This document shows, piece by piece, positions 1 to 7,882 of a stretch of DNA of 64,000 nucleotides. The notes below the pieces were generated by a model, which worked only from the letters and a program-made list of their open reading frames with translations, was not told where the DNA came from and did not search any database. Origin of the DNA: Clostridiales bacterium (GTDB lineage: Bacteria > Bacillota > Clostridia > Saccharofermentanales > Saccharofermentanaceae); the NCBI GenBank assembly GCA_017958365.1, contig JAGDCV010000043.1, positions 1-64,000 of the forward strand. Reading direction: 5' to 3'. How positions within the stretch are numbered: position 1 is the first letter of the stretch; every line of letters starts with the position of its first letter. The position numbers were made by a program, and so were the translations under genes.

Positions 1-1952
1 CTCCCGGGAGAGGGGTGGAGGAAAAAAGAGTCGATGAATTCATAAGCCTTGTGGAAGGCATTAAGGCCATACCCATAATCATCCCTCCCGAGAAACACTC
101 AGTTGCAGACATCACCGCGATACTCGAGGCTCATCCCGAGATCAAATTCGTATCACTGGTTGCGGTAGATCTTGCTGGTAACGATACGGACGAGAAGATA
201 CCGATCTCCGATTTCCACGACAATCTTCAGAATTATCTCGACGGACAGGCTGTTCAAACAGACGGTTCCTCGGTTGTTCTTCCCGGAATCGCCACATTGA
301 ACGACGGTAAAGTAGATCTTGTCCCTGACTCTGACGTTGTATGGTACATCGACTATAACTATGAACACATCGATATGAAGACCGGCCTTCCCGTCGGAAC
401 TTTAAGGATCCCTTCATATCTTTATCATAACGGAGAAGCCGTATGCTCAAGATCCGTTCTCAAAAGATCTGCAGCATACTTCGAAGAGAGAATCACCGAG
501 ATCTTCGAGCAGAACAAGGAATTGTGCGAAGAGTACGGATTCGAGCCCGAGGACCTTAAGAAGATCACTTTGATAATGGCTACAGAGCTTGAGTTCTGGG
601 TAAACTCCCCTGACGAGAAGATCTCAACGGAGCAGCTTTCCATCTCACAGGTACTTAAGGAATCTTACTGGAAGCGCACCAAGGGTGTCGTAAGGACTGC
701 TCTTGAGCAGGTCATTCTCATCCTTGACCAGTACGGCTTCAACCCCGAGATGGGTCATAAGGAAGTCGGCGGTGTCAAGGCCGCAGTCACATCAAGCGGT
801 GATTTCCACTCCATCATGGAGCAGCTTGAAGTTGACTGGAAGTATTCTGATGCACTTCAGGGCGCTGACTACGAGCTTACCGCAAGAATCCTCATCAAAG
901 AGATCTTCAGAATGCACGGCTTAAGTGCAAGATTCGATGCAAAGCCTTTGGCAGGTGTAGCCGGATCCGGTGAGCATACACATGTAAATGCAGTTGCTTT
1001 CCTCAAGGACGGAAGAAGGATCAATCTCTTTGCTCCCCAGGACAGAAAGGCTGATTACTTATCAAGGATCGGATGGGGTTCTTTGATGGGAATCATGAAG
1101 AACTACGATCTCATCAATCCTTTCGTATCTGCAACAACGGATGCATTCATGAGACTTCAGCCCGGATTCGAGGCTCCGACACACGCTGTCGCTTCCCTCG
1201 GTAAGGATGTCCTTACCCCCTCCCGTAACCGTTCTGTCCTTCTCGGACTTGTAAGATCCATGGAGACTGATAAGACAACAAGGTTCGAGCTTCGTTCACC
1301 TAACCCGCACACGAATACATACCTTTGCCTTTCCGCCATCTATCAGTGCATGCTCGACGGAATAAGATACGTACTTGATTCCAATAAGACGACACACGAG
1401 CTCGAGGAGGAATTCAGCAAGCCCTACGGAACACCTTCCGATTATCTTCTTGCTGACAGACTCTACAGATGTGAGGAAGATATCTTCGAGACTATGGATG
1501 AGGATGAAAGAGACAGATTGTTCGGAACGCCTCCCGCTACTGTTTATGATTCACTCAGAAACTTCCTTGAGGCTGACGATGCTACGAAGATCCTTTGTGC
1601 AGGCAACGTATTTAACGATAAGATCCTCTCATCTTATTCTCATGCAATGCTCGACAGATGGCTCTATGAGCTCTCTGACAGGATCATCCCTACTAACCTT
1701 ACGACTTTAAGAAGTTATACAAAGAAGCATACTGATGCCAACCCCGTTGATGACGAGTACTGGTCTGATATCGAGACGGTAAAGATGAACCTTGCCAAGG
1801 ATACGACCGAGAAGACTTCCATCTTCAGCTGCATTAGGAATTCTCTTGAGTCCAAGGATCTTAAGGAGATCTCAAAGCTTCAGCTTCGCATGAACCGCGA
1901 CATGAACGAGGTTGCAGATATCTACAAGAGGTATTCCGATAATCAGATATGA
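1..1952 (+). CDS. Glutamine synthetase family protein, large form (5' partial)
   Basis: ATP-dependent ligation of ammonia to glutamate is the expected reaction. The frame is open to the window edge, so the true start probably lies outside; the first candidate in the window is a GTG at 15. From that GTG it reads 645 residues. The GS beta-grasp is visible (DGSSV near residue 83), then the catalytic barrel with GHKEVGGV, KPLAGVAGSGEHTHVN (near 315-330) and the glutamate/ATP-site region RFELRSPNPHTNTYL (near 425). The GHKEV and GSGEHTHV motifs align with the type I pattern (GSGMHxH). They do not match the GSGKHNNW motif of classical type III GlnN, although the length is closer to type III. A C-terminal extension of about 160 residues follows the barrel. 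The next gene overlaps by four bases (ATGA), so they are probably co-translated. Family membership is secure; subtype and true enzymatic activity are not. Confidence 0.85.
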   Translation, partial: PGRGVEEKRVDEFISLVEGIKAIPIIIPPEKHSVADITAILEAHPEIKFVSLVAVDLAGNDTDEKIPISDFHDNLQNYLDGQAVQTDGSSVVLPGIATLNDGKVDLVPDSDVVWYIDYNYEHIDMKTGLPVGTLRIPSYLYHNGEAVCSRSVLKRSAAYFEERITEIFEQNKELCEEYGFEPEDLKKITLIMATELEFWVNSPDEKISTEQLSISQVLKESYWKRTKGVVRTALEQVILILDQYGFNPEMGHKEVGGVKAAVTSSGDFHSIMEQLEVDWKYSDALQGADYELTARILIKEIFRMHGLSARFDAKPLAGVAGSGEHTHVNAVAFLKDGRRINLFAPQDRKADYLSRIGWGSLMGIMKNYDLINPFVSATTDAFMRLQPGFEAPTHAVASLGKDVLTPSRNRSVLLGLVRSMETDKTTRFELRSPNPHTNTYLCLSAIYQCMLDGIRYVLDSNKTTHELEEEFSKPYGTPSDYLLADRLYRCEEDIFETMDEDERDRLFGTPPATVYDSLRNFLEADDATKILCAGNVFNDKILSSYSHAMLDRWLYELSDRIIPTNLTTLRSYTKKHTDANPVDDEYWSDIETVKMNLAKDTTEKTSIFSCIRNSLESKDLKEISKLQLRMNRDMNEVADIYKRYSDNQI

Positions 1953-2776
1953 GTCTGACACCGTACGATATATGCTGGTTCTTCGTTGTCTATTCGCTTG
2001 CCGGATGGATCATCGAAGTCATATTTCATGCTACTGTTAAAGGAAAGGTCGTAAACAGAGGCTTCCTCAACGGACCCGTATGCCCCGTATACGGATTCGG
2101 AATGATAATGGTCCTTGTCATCTATAACCTCATAGGTATCGACAATGCTTTTGTCATCTTCCTTGAAGGTCTTGTGTTTACCACTCTCATCGAGCTTTTC
2201 GCAGGGTTTATCCTCGATAAGTTCTTCCACGCAAGGTGGTGGGACTACAGCAAGATGCCGCTTAACCTTAACGGCTACATCTGCGCAGGCTTCTCCATCA
2301 TATGGGGACTTGCCGTTGTATTTGTCATAAAGCTCGTTCACGTATTCATCTACAGGATAACGTCTGCCTTTGTCCCTGAGAGGATCGGATGGCCCATACT
2401 CATGGCTCTCTACGTCCTGTTCATCGCGGACACCGTAGTTACCGTCCTTACTGTTATCGGTCTTAACAAGAAACTCGAAGAGCTCGACAGAATATCCGCA
2501 TCTTTAAAGACAATGAGCAACAGGATGAGCGACAGAATAGGAAACAATTCCCTTAAGGCGGTTCAGAAGGCTCAGGAGTCAGCAGTTCAGGCAAAACTCG
2601 GCAAGGCCGAGTTCGAGTCAGAACTTCAGCAAAGATATGACACGCTTAAGGCATCTATCACGGAACACAGGCACTTCGGTGCAGGACGTATCCTGAGGGC
2701 TTTCCCTGACATACAGCACCGCGACTATAAGACTGTAATAGAAGATCTTAAGAAAAGAATAAACGAGAGGAAATGA
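1949..2776 (+). CDS. ABC_trans_CmpB-family multi-pass membrane protein
   Basis: A 275-residue integral membrane protein with about five or six hydrophobic segments in the first 175 residues. A charged, probably helical cytoplasmic tail of about 100 residues follows. The start (YSLAGWIIEV near 15, NRGFLNGPVCPVYGFG near 36-51, DYSKMPLNLNGYIC near 100) is the signature of the family annotated as putative ABC transporter permease (PF06541, formerly DUF1113), common in Clostridia. No ATPase partner lies next to it, and a transport role has not been shown for the family, so the name describes similarity only. Its ATG overlaps the glutamine synthetase stop by four bases (ATGA), implying translational coupling. 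The stop lies inside a terminator-like hairpin. Confidence 0.75.
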   Translation: MSLTPYDICWFFVVYSLAGWIIEVIFHATVKGKVVNRGFLNGPVCPVYGFGMIMVLVIYNLIGIDNAFVIFLEGLVFTTLIELFAGFILDKFFHARWWDYSKMPLNLNGYICAGFSIIWGLAVVFVIKLVHVFIYRITSAFVPERIGWPILMALYVLFIADTVVTVLTVIGLNKKLEELDRISASLKTMSNRMSDRIGNNSLKAVQKAQESAVQAKLGKAEFESELQQRYDTLKASITEHRHFGAGRILRAFPDIQHRDYKTVIEDLKKRINERK

Positions 2777-2790
2777 TCCTCCCGTTTTTT
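2764..2790 (+). terminator. Intrinsic terminator-like hairpin between convergent genes
   Basis: The end of the CmpB-family gene reads ACGAGAGGA-AATGA-TCCTCCCGT followed by a run of six T residues. The arms pair over eight positions with one mismatch. The stop codon lies in the loop. It would end the glutamine synthetase transcript just before the convergent GGDEF/EAL gene. Confidence 0.6.
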
Positions 2791-2791
2791 A

Positions 2792-4528
2792 TTATGCATC
2801 TATCTGATCGATGACCAGCTGTCTTGCCTCCTCAGGAGGAAGCGGGCGGCCCCAGATGAATCCCTGTATCAGATCGCAGCCGATATTCTGCAAAGTCTCA
2901 AGCTGCTCTTCTTCCTCGACACCTTCGGATATGACATCAAAGTGCATGATGTGTCCCAAGGATATGATCGCGGCAACATACTGCACGGATGATTCGCTGG
3001 TATTCATCTTATCGATGAATGACTTATCGATCTTAAGAAGATTCGCCGGGAACTTATTAAGGTAACTTAAGGATGAGTAGCCGGTTCCAAAATCATCGAT
3101 AGCGATCTTTATACCCATGTCCTTCATGGCATTAATGCATTCGATCGCCTTATCAGCTGAATCGATCATTACGGACTCGGTAAGCTCAACTTCCAACTGT
3201 CCCGGAGGAACGCCGTATTCGTCTATGGCTTCTTTAAGTTCTTCAAGGAAGCCCTTCTTCATGAGGTGACGCGCGGACACGTTAACGCTTATAGAGATAT
3301 CCGTTCCCGTCTCTTTGATCAGCGAACCCAGGAACTCGGCGGACTTCTTTAATACACACATATCGATATTATCGATAAGACCGACCTTCTCGGCCACGGG
3401 AATAAAATCACCGGGACTTATGATGCTTCCGTCAGAGTCTTTCATACGGGCAAGAGCCTCGAATCCGCGAAGTCTGTGAGTGATATCAAACTGCGGCTGG
3501 AGATTGTAGAATACAGTATCATTCTCCAGTGCCTCACGAAGCTTGCTTTCCATCTCGATGTTGTATTCGATGTTCCTGATAAAATCAGTCTTAAATCTTA
3601 ATATCTGATTATCTATACTCTTTGTCCGCTTAACTTCATACATAGCTGCATCGGCATAAGAGAAAATCGAATCGGCAGTTCTCTCATCCTCGGGGAACAA
3701 AGCAAAACCGAAGCAGGCATTCAGATGGAAGTCGAAGTTATCGATGGAGATCTTCTCTTCGAGAGATTCCTTATACTGATTGATTGTATTATAAACAGTC
3801 TGTTCATCTGACACACCGCTTATTATGAGCTTGAACTCATCACCGCTGTGACGGGCGATAAAATCATTGGTACCCGTCTTGCCGCTGTCCGCAAGTTCCA
3901 TCCATCTTGCACCGATAAGCTGAAGTACTCTGTTACCGATCTCCTGACCAACGGTATCATTAATGCTCTTAAAATTATTGATATCGATCGACACCTGTGC
4001 AAACGGGATATCATTCTTTATGTTAGCCTTCCTTAACTGGGAACATGCATATGCATTGGGAAGGCCCGTGAGGTTATCCTTGACAGCCTGTTCAACAAGC
4101 TTCTTCTGGAACCTTCGTACCTTTCGGTTATTAACAAACAGGATGGAGATTGCCACCATCATGAGAAGGTTCGAGAAAACACCGGGGATACTCATGTAGC
4201 TGTTACTTTTCACAAGAGTGAGTATCATCATCGGGAACTGCAATGTCATCATTATAAGTGACGTTATGTATCCTAATCTGTCGAAGAACACAACAAGGAA
4301 TATGATGGAGATGTTGGAGATGGCCGAGAACACGCCTGCGAAAACGGAAACAGGTATATGCGCCTGCCCTACAGGTATGATTCCTTCCGAACTTGATGTG
4401 GTCCTTACAAGATATGAGACCACGTAATAGAGGATGATGAGAAGAACATACAGGCTCTTTGATGCCTGCTGCTTCTCAGAGATACGCAGTAGTGTCTCCT
4501 CAATGGTATTTGTGATCTTTTTGTACAT
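2792..4528 (-). CDS. Membrane GGDEF/EAL protein, probable c-di-GMP phosphodiesterase
   Basis: A 578-residue cyclic-di-GMP turnover enzyme. Residues 25-135 contain four or five membrane segments with little room for an external sensor. A GGDEF domain follows (about 145-310); its signature is SGDEF at 228-232, so the first Gly is Ser while the catalytic Asp/Glu remain. The EAL domain (about 325-570) keeps every metal and catalytic residue I can place: E357 of EAL, N416, E448, D478-D479, K499, E535 and Q555. It therefore looks like an active phosphodiesterase. Whether the SGDEF domain makes c-di-GMP, only binds GTP, or regulates the EAL domain cannot be read from sequence. The start has a purine-rich GGTGGGGTG site eight bases upstream. 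It is divergent from the response regulator at 4650 and monocistronic. Confidence 0.88.
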   Translation of the reverse strand: MYKKITNTIEETLLRISEKQQASKSLYVLLIILYYVVSYLVRTTSSSEGIIPVGQAHIPVSVFAGVFSAISNISIIFLVVFFDRLGYITSLIMMTLQFPMMILTLVKSNSYMSIPGVFSNLLMMVAISILFVNNRKVRRFQKKLVEQAVKDNLTGLPNAYACSQLRKANIKNDIPFAQVSIDINNFKSINDTVGQEIGNRVLQLIGARWMELADSGKTGTNDFIARHSGDEFKLIISGVSDEQTVYNTINQYKESLEEKISIDNFDFHLNACFGFALFPEDERTADSIFSYADAAMYEVKRTKSIDNQILRFKTDFIRNIEYNIEMESKLREALENDTVFYNLQPQFDITHRLRGFEALARMKDSDGSIISPGDFIPVAEKVGLIDNIDMCVLKKSAEFLGSLIKETGTDISISVNVSARHLMKKGFLEELKEAIDEYGVPPGQLEVELTESVMIDSADKAIECINAMKDMGIKIAIDDFGTGYSSLSYLNKFPANLLKIDKSFIDKMNTSESSVQYVAAIISLGHIMHFDVISEGVEEEEQLETLQNIGCDLIQGFIWGRPLPPEEARQLVIDQIDA

Positions 4529-4581
4529 AAGTCACCCCACCAACCTTAATACATTGATTTTATATATTTTTATAAGAACTG

Positions 4582-4597
4582 TGGTTAACAATAACCA
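4582..4597. promoter_or_regulatory. Perfect inverted repeat in divergent promoter region
   Basis: TGGTTA-N4-TAACCA, six-base perfect arms with a four-base spacer, in the 121-base gap between the GGDEF/EAL gene and the response regulator. It is a plausible operator for one or both divergent genes. The binding protein is unknown. Confidence 0.45.
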
Positions 4598-4634
4598 TAT
4601 AAAGTTAAAACAAACTGTGTCCATTTCCTCATTG

Positions 4635-4643
4635 TGCTAAAAT
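4635..4643 (+). promoter_or_regulatory. Extended -10 promoter placed for a leaderless response-regulator mRNA
   Basis: TGC-TAAAAT, an extended -10 element, ends six bases before the ATG at 4650. That spacing puts the expected transcription start on or next to the start codon. No Shine-Dalgarno-like purine run exists in the bases before the ATG, which fits a leaderless transcript. No good -35 box is visible, as is usual with extended -10 promoters. Confidence 0.5.
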
Positions 4644-4649
4644 AAATTT

Positions 4650-5330
4650 ATGCATTATAAAACCCTGATAATTGATGACGAGATAGAACTTACAAAGATG
4701 ACCGCCGAATACTTCGAGATGTTCGGTGTGACCTGTGCCGTTGCAAACGATAAGAACACGGCTCTTGAGTTCTTCAGGGAAAACACATGCGACGTCATCC
4801 TGCTTGACGTAAACTTAGGAGATCAAAGCGGTTTTGAGTTATGCAAGATAATCCGTGAGAGTTTTGACACTCCCATACTCTTCATCAGTGCAAGGCAGAG
4901 CGATGACGATGTCCTTATCGCTCTTAACATCGGCGGCGACGATTATATCAAGAAGCCATACACATTAAGCGTGCTTCTTGCAAAGGTCAACGTAATCTTA
5001 AAAAGAACGGCAAATAAGGAATCCAAGCCGGAATCTGTTCCTTCTGACAGCAATAACCCCATTGATAAGGATACGATGAGCTTCGTCCTTGACGGACGCA
5101 AGATACCTCTTAAGGCAAGAGAATTCGCACTTGCGGAATATCTTTACGAGAACAGAAACTCCATCGTCACCAAAGATCAGATCTTCGAAGCCGTATGGGG
5201 AGATTCTTTCTACAGCGACGGAACTCTTAACGTACATATAAGACGACTTCGCGAGAAGATCGAAGACGACCCCAACAACCCCAGGATCATCAAGACCATC
5301 TGGGGTACAGGCTACATGATGGAGATCTGA
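4650..5330 (+). CDS. OmpR/PhoB-family response regulator
   Basis: A 226-residue DNA-binding response regulator. The receiver domain (about 1-120) shows the acidic pocket D9-D10, the phospho-acceptor D53 in LLDVNLG, the switch S80 and K102 in IKKP. A winged-helix output domain fills about 140-226 and ends with the typical WGTGYM. Its partner kinase follows at once, overlapping by one base (TGATG), so the pair is one translation unit. The downstream DUF4097-like and ABC exporter genes are the likely targets, because repeats suited to an OmpR-type protein lie before them. The ATG at 4650 is chosen because the receiver begins at residue 3 and no earlier start fits. The start has no ribosome site and a -10 box six bases upstream. 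Confidence 0.93.
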   Translation: MHYKTLIIDDEIELTKMTAEYFEMFGVTCAVANDKNTALEFFRENTCDVILLDVNLGDQSGFELCKIIRESFDTPILFISARQSDDDVLIALNIGGDDYIKKPYTLSVLLAKVNVILKRTANKESKPESVPSDSNNPIDKDTMSFVLDGRKIPLKAREFALAEYLYENRNSIVTKDQIFEAVWGDSFYSDGTLNVHIRRLREKIEDDPNNPRIIKTIWGTGYMMEI

Positions 5331-6541
5331 TGAAGTTTAGAAATCTGATCATTATATATCTGATCCTGATTGCTGCTTTGTTTGCGGCATTATTCATTCT
5401 CCGCCCCGACAGCGATATCAGCAGAGGCGACATGACTTATTACTACAACCAGGCAAAAGCGGTTTCCGAAGGAGCCGAGCCCCCCGCCGACGCAGTTGTC
5501 ATATACCTTACTGATAATAATTACGAACAGATGCAGGTGTCCTATGTGCGCAACAACGCCCTCATACTTGACATCATCCGTGACGGTCAGATAGTCGGCA
5601 AGATAATGTGGGATGACATAGAGAATATAACCGATGAAACTACGAATACTTTTTTCGGTTTCTCTGTCATTACCGTCGTAATTACCGCTTTTACAGGATT
5701 ACTGCTGTTGATCCTTATTTACACAAGGTATATCCGACCATTCAACAAGCTTCAGACCTTCGCGGGACAGATAGCCAAGGGAAATCTTGATTATCCCCTC
5801 GCCTATCAGAAGAACGCTTACTTCGGTGCTTTCACCGAGAGTTTTGACATTATGAGAGAAGAACTCAAGAAAGCCCGCGAGAGCGAAGCCAGGGCGCAGA
5901 AAGCCAAACAGGAGATGATGGCAGAGCTTTCCCACGATATCAGAACTCCCCTGTCGACCATAAACGCAACCTGCGAAGTGATCGAAGTCAAAAGCCGGGA
6001 TCAGGACATATTGGACAAGACAAAGATCATAAAGAATAAAGCTTCCACCATAGACAGTCTCATCACCAACATGATGAATGCATCACTCGAGGAAGCACTT
6101 GAACTTAAGGTTACGCCCGTCGAAGAGTCTTCCCTTCTTATCAACAAGATGATAGACAACATTAAAGACTTGGGACAGATCACGGTGACAAATGAGATTC
6201 CCGGCTGCCTTCTTTACTATGATCCGTTAAGACTTGAACAGGTAATAGATAATATCATAGGTAATTCCGTCAAATACGCGGGAACTCCCATCACGATCAC
6301 TTACGAAGCCGTAGATAACGGCATAGTAATCAAGATAAGCGATACAGGCCCAGGTGTGGACCCCGATGAGCTTTCCCTGCTTACACAAAAGTTCTACAGA
6401 GGAACCCGGAGCACCGGCAAGCCCGGAAGCGGCCTCGGACTTTACCTCGCGAAATACTTCATGCAGAACATGGATGGCGACATCATGTTCTCAAGTGACA
6501 ACGGATTCACGGCACAGATATACATACGCAGAGTCTCCTGA
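5330..6541 (+). CDS. Sensor histidine kinase
   Basis: A 403-residue membrane histidine kinase, cognate to the regulator before it. TM1 is at about 5-25 and TM2 at about 111-131, flanking a small extracytoplasmic domain of some 85 residues. A HAMP-like linker follows (FNKLQTFAGQIAKGNLDY near 138-155). The dimerisation/phosphorylation helix has SHDIRTP with H202 as the phospho-acceptor. The ATPase domain shows the N box (DNIIGNSVKYA), G1 (DTGPGVD) and G2 (GSGLGLYLAKYF). This is a prototypical HK rather than the intramembrane-sensing BceS type, since it has a real extracellular domain. Its signal is unknown. By position it probably reports envelope stress or a peptide to the ABC exporter downstream. 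Confidence 0.92.
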   Translation: MKFRNLIIIYLILIAALFAALFILRPDSDISRGDMTYYYNQAKAVSEGAEPPADAVVIYLTDNNYEQMQVSYVRNNALILDIIRDGQIVGKIMWDDIENITDETTNTFFGFSVITVVITAFTGLLLLILIYTRYIRPFNKLQTFAGQIAKGNLDYPLAYQKNAYFGAFTESFDIMREELKKARESEARAQKAKQEMMAELSHDIRTPLSTINATCEVIEVKSRDQDILDKTKIIKNKASTIDSLITNMMNASLEEALELKVTPVEESSLLINKMIDNIKDLGQITVTNEIPGCLLYYDPLRLEQVIDNIIGNSVKYAGTPITITYEAVDNGIVIKISDTGPGVDPDELSLLTQKFYRGTRSTGKPGSGLGLYLAKYFMQNMDGDIMFSSDNGFTAQIYIRRVS

Positions 6542-6549
6542 CGACCATG

Positions 6550-6589
6550 TAAGAATCAGTTAAGAAATTGGTAGGTTTGGGGTTAAGAA
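6550..6589 (+). promoter_or_regulatory. Three TAAGAA direct repeats, candidate response-regulator sites
   Basis: TAAGAA occurs at 6550-6555, 6561-6566 and 6584-6589. The first two are exactly 11 bases apart and the third a further 23 bases on, so all lie close to the same helix face. The second and third are inside GTTAAGAA. OmpR/PhoB-family proteins bind 11-base-phased direct repeats, and a TATACT -10 box lies downstream at 6608-6613. Another TAAGAA is found at 4573-4578 before the regulator gene itself. Confidence 0.5.
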
Positions 6590-6593
6590 CCCC
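6579..6593 (+). terminator. Short hairpin after the kinase gene (weak terminator or attenuator)
   Basis: GGGGTT-AAG-AACCCC is a perfect six-base stem followed by TCATTTTG. The U-tract is poor, so partial termination is more likely than full termination. It overlaps the third TAAGAA repeat. Confidence 0.4.
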
Positions 6594-6607
6594 TCATTTT
6601 GTATTGC

Positions 6608-6613
6608 TATACT
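6608..6613 (+). promoter_or_regulatory. Candidate -10 box for the DUF4097-like/ABC exporter operon
   Basis: TATACT lies 30 bases before the ATG at 6644. No convincing -35 hexamer is seen at 17 bases; that position is occupied by the third TAAGAA repeat. This is the arrangement expected for an activator-dependent promoter. Confidence 0.4.
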
Positions 6614-6643
6614 CGAATCATAAAACAAAAGGAGGCAATACAA

Positions 6644-7108
6644 ATGAAAGACTTTGATATTCATGTTAAGGGAGCAACAAAGGTAACATTATTCGGAACG
6701 GACAATGACACTATCTGTGTTCCGTCATTCGCAAAGATCGATACAGACAGAAGCAAGGGTGACATCGACATTAACGTCGAAGGAGAGGTCTGCCTGGGAA
6801 TCCCGTCAGACTCAGAACATATCGAGCTCGGCGTAAAGGATGCAAAGATCATCCTTACAAACCTTCACTTCGAGAATCTCGAGATCGATGCCAAGGGTTC
6901 GGTTACCATCGATGCAGATGACATAAGCGGAAAGCTCGATATCAATCTTGCAGACAGCGTAGCCGATCTTAATCTCCCCTCTGACTTCTCATTCAGAACA
7001 AAGACCGAGGGAAAGAACAACAGATTGAACAACGACCGCACCGAAGACCAGGCATCCGCTAACATCATCGAGTTTAACGGAAAGAACAGTGTCCTCAACA
7101 TCAGATAA
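6644..7108 (+). CDS. Small DUF4097-like beta-repeat protein, function unknown
   Basis: A 154-residue soluble protein without signal peptide or membrane segment. It is made of short beta-strand-like repeats rich in Asp, Ile and Val (for example KGDIDINVEG, EIDAKGSVTIDAD, GKLDINLADS), which recall the right-handed beta-repeat of DUF4097/adhesin-like proteins. The start is placed at the ATG at 6644, which has AAAGGAGG seven bases upstream; an in-frame upstream ATG at 6599 lacks such a site. It stands between the two-component genes and the ABC exporter and likely belongs to the exporter operon. DUF4097 proteins often accompany envelope-stress operons, but no molecular role can be assigned. The reading frame is certain; the family link is moderate. 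Confidence 0.65.
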   Translation: MKDFDIHVKGATKVTLFGTDNDTICVPSFAKIDTDRSKGDIDINVEGEVCLGIPSDSEHIELGVKDAKIILTNLHFENLEIDAKGSVTIDADDISGKLDINLADSVADLNLPSDFSFRTKTEGKNNRLNNDRTEDQASANIIEFNGKNSVLNIR

Positions 7109-7124
7109 GGAATGGGTGAAAGAA

Positions 7125-7880
7125 ATGGGAAAGAAAGTATTATTGGAAGCAAAAGACCTGTGCAAGACTTACTCTAACGAGAGTGTTCAGCAGCACGTTA
7201 TCAAGAACCTGAACCTCAAGATCTACGAGGGAGACTTCACGGTCATCATGGGTAACTCCGGTTCCGGAAAGAGCACACTACTCTATTCTCTTTCCGGAAT
7301 GGATAAACCAACATTGGGAAGCATAACTTACGGCAACGAGGATATCTCCAATTACAACAACGACAAGCTTGCCGTATTCAGACGTAATCACTGTGGTTTT
7401 GTGTTCCAGCAAAACTACTTAAACGATACGATGAGCGCCCTTGATAACGTTATGGTAAGCGGACTTCTTGTCACACGTGACAGAAAGGATCTCGCAAGGC
7501 GAGCAAGAGAACTTCTTCATAAGGTCGAGATAGAAGATCGTGACATGAGAAAGTTCCCTTCACAGCTATCAGGTGGACAGCAGCAGAGAGTCGCAGTAGT
7601 AAGAGGCGTCATCAACAAGCCTGAACTGCTTTTCGCAGATGAACCCACGGGCGCATTGAACTCACAGAACACGGAGAATGTTCTTGACATCCTGACGGAA
7701 CTTAATAACGAGGGGCAAAGCATAGTAATGGTAACGCACTCGATCAAGGCAGCAGAGCGCGGAAACCGTGTTATCTATCTTGCCGACGGCATCGTAAAGG
7801 ACGAGATCGACCTTACTGATACGAAGCCGCAGGAAAGACATGCAAAGCTTAAGGATTTCCTTGCAAAGATGGGGTGGTAA
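7125..7880 (+). CDS. ABC transporter ATP-binding protein (MacB/LolD/BceA type)
   Basis: A 251-residue ATPase of the MacB/LolD/BceA class that works with FtsX-like permeases. Walker A is GNSGSGKST, the Q-loop is FVFQQNYL, the signature is LSGGQQQRVAVVRG, Walker B runs into LLFADEPTGALN, and the switch His is in MVTHSIKAAERG. The PTGALN D-loop and the LSGGQQQR signature are typical of this mechanotransmitter family rather than of importers. I place the start at the ATG at 7125, just before the conserved LEAKDLCKTY strand; an upstream in-frame codon at 7089 would overlap the previous gene by 20 bases. The permease start overlaps nothing and follows two bases after the stop. Expected role: export of, or resistance to, a peptide or lipid, under the neighbouring two-component system. 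Confidence 0.93.
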   Translation: MGKKVLLEAKDLCKTYSNESVQQHVIKNLNLKIYEGDFTVIMGNSGSGKSTLLYSLSGMDKPTLGSITYGNEDISNYNNDKLAVFRRNHCGFVFQQNYLNDTMSALDNVMVSGLLVTRDRKDLARRARELLHKVEIEDRDMRKFPSQLSGGQQQRVAVVRGVINKPELLFADEPTGALNSQNTENVLDILTELNNEGQSIVMVTHSIKAAERGNRVIYLADGIVKDEIDLTDTKPQERHAKLKDFLAKMGW

Positions 7881-7882
7881 TA

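Noticed and set aside
1-1952. Classical type III glutamine synthetase (GlnN)
   Set aside because: Length is suggestive, but the GSGKHNNW-type motif expected for GlnN is replaced by GSGEHTHV.
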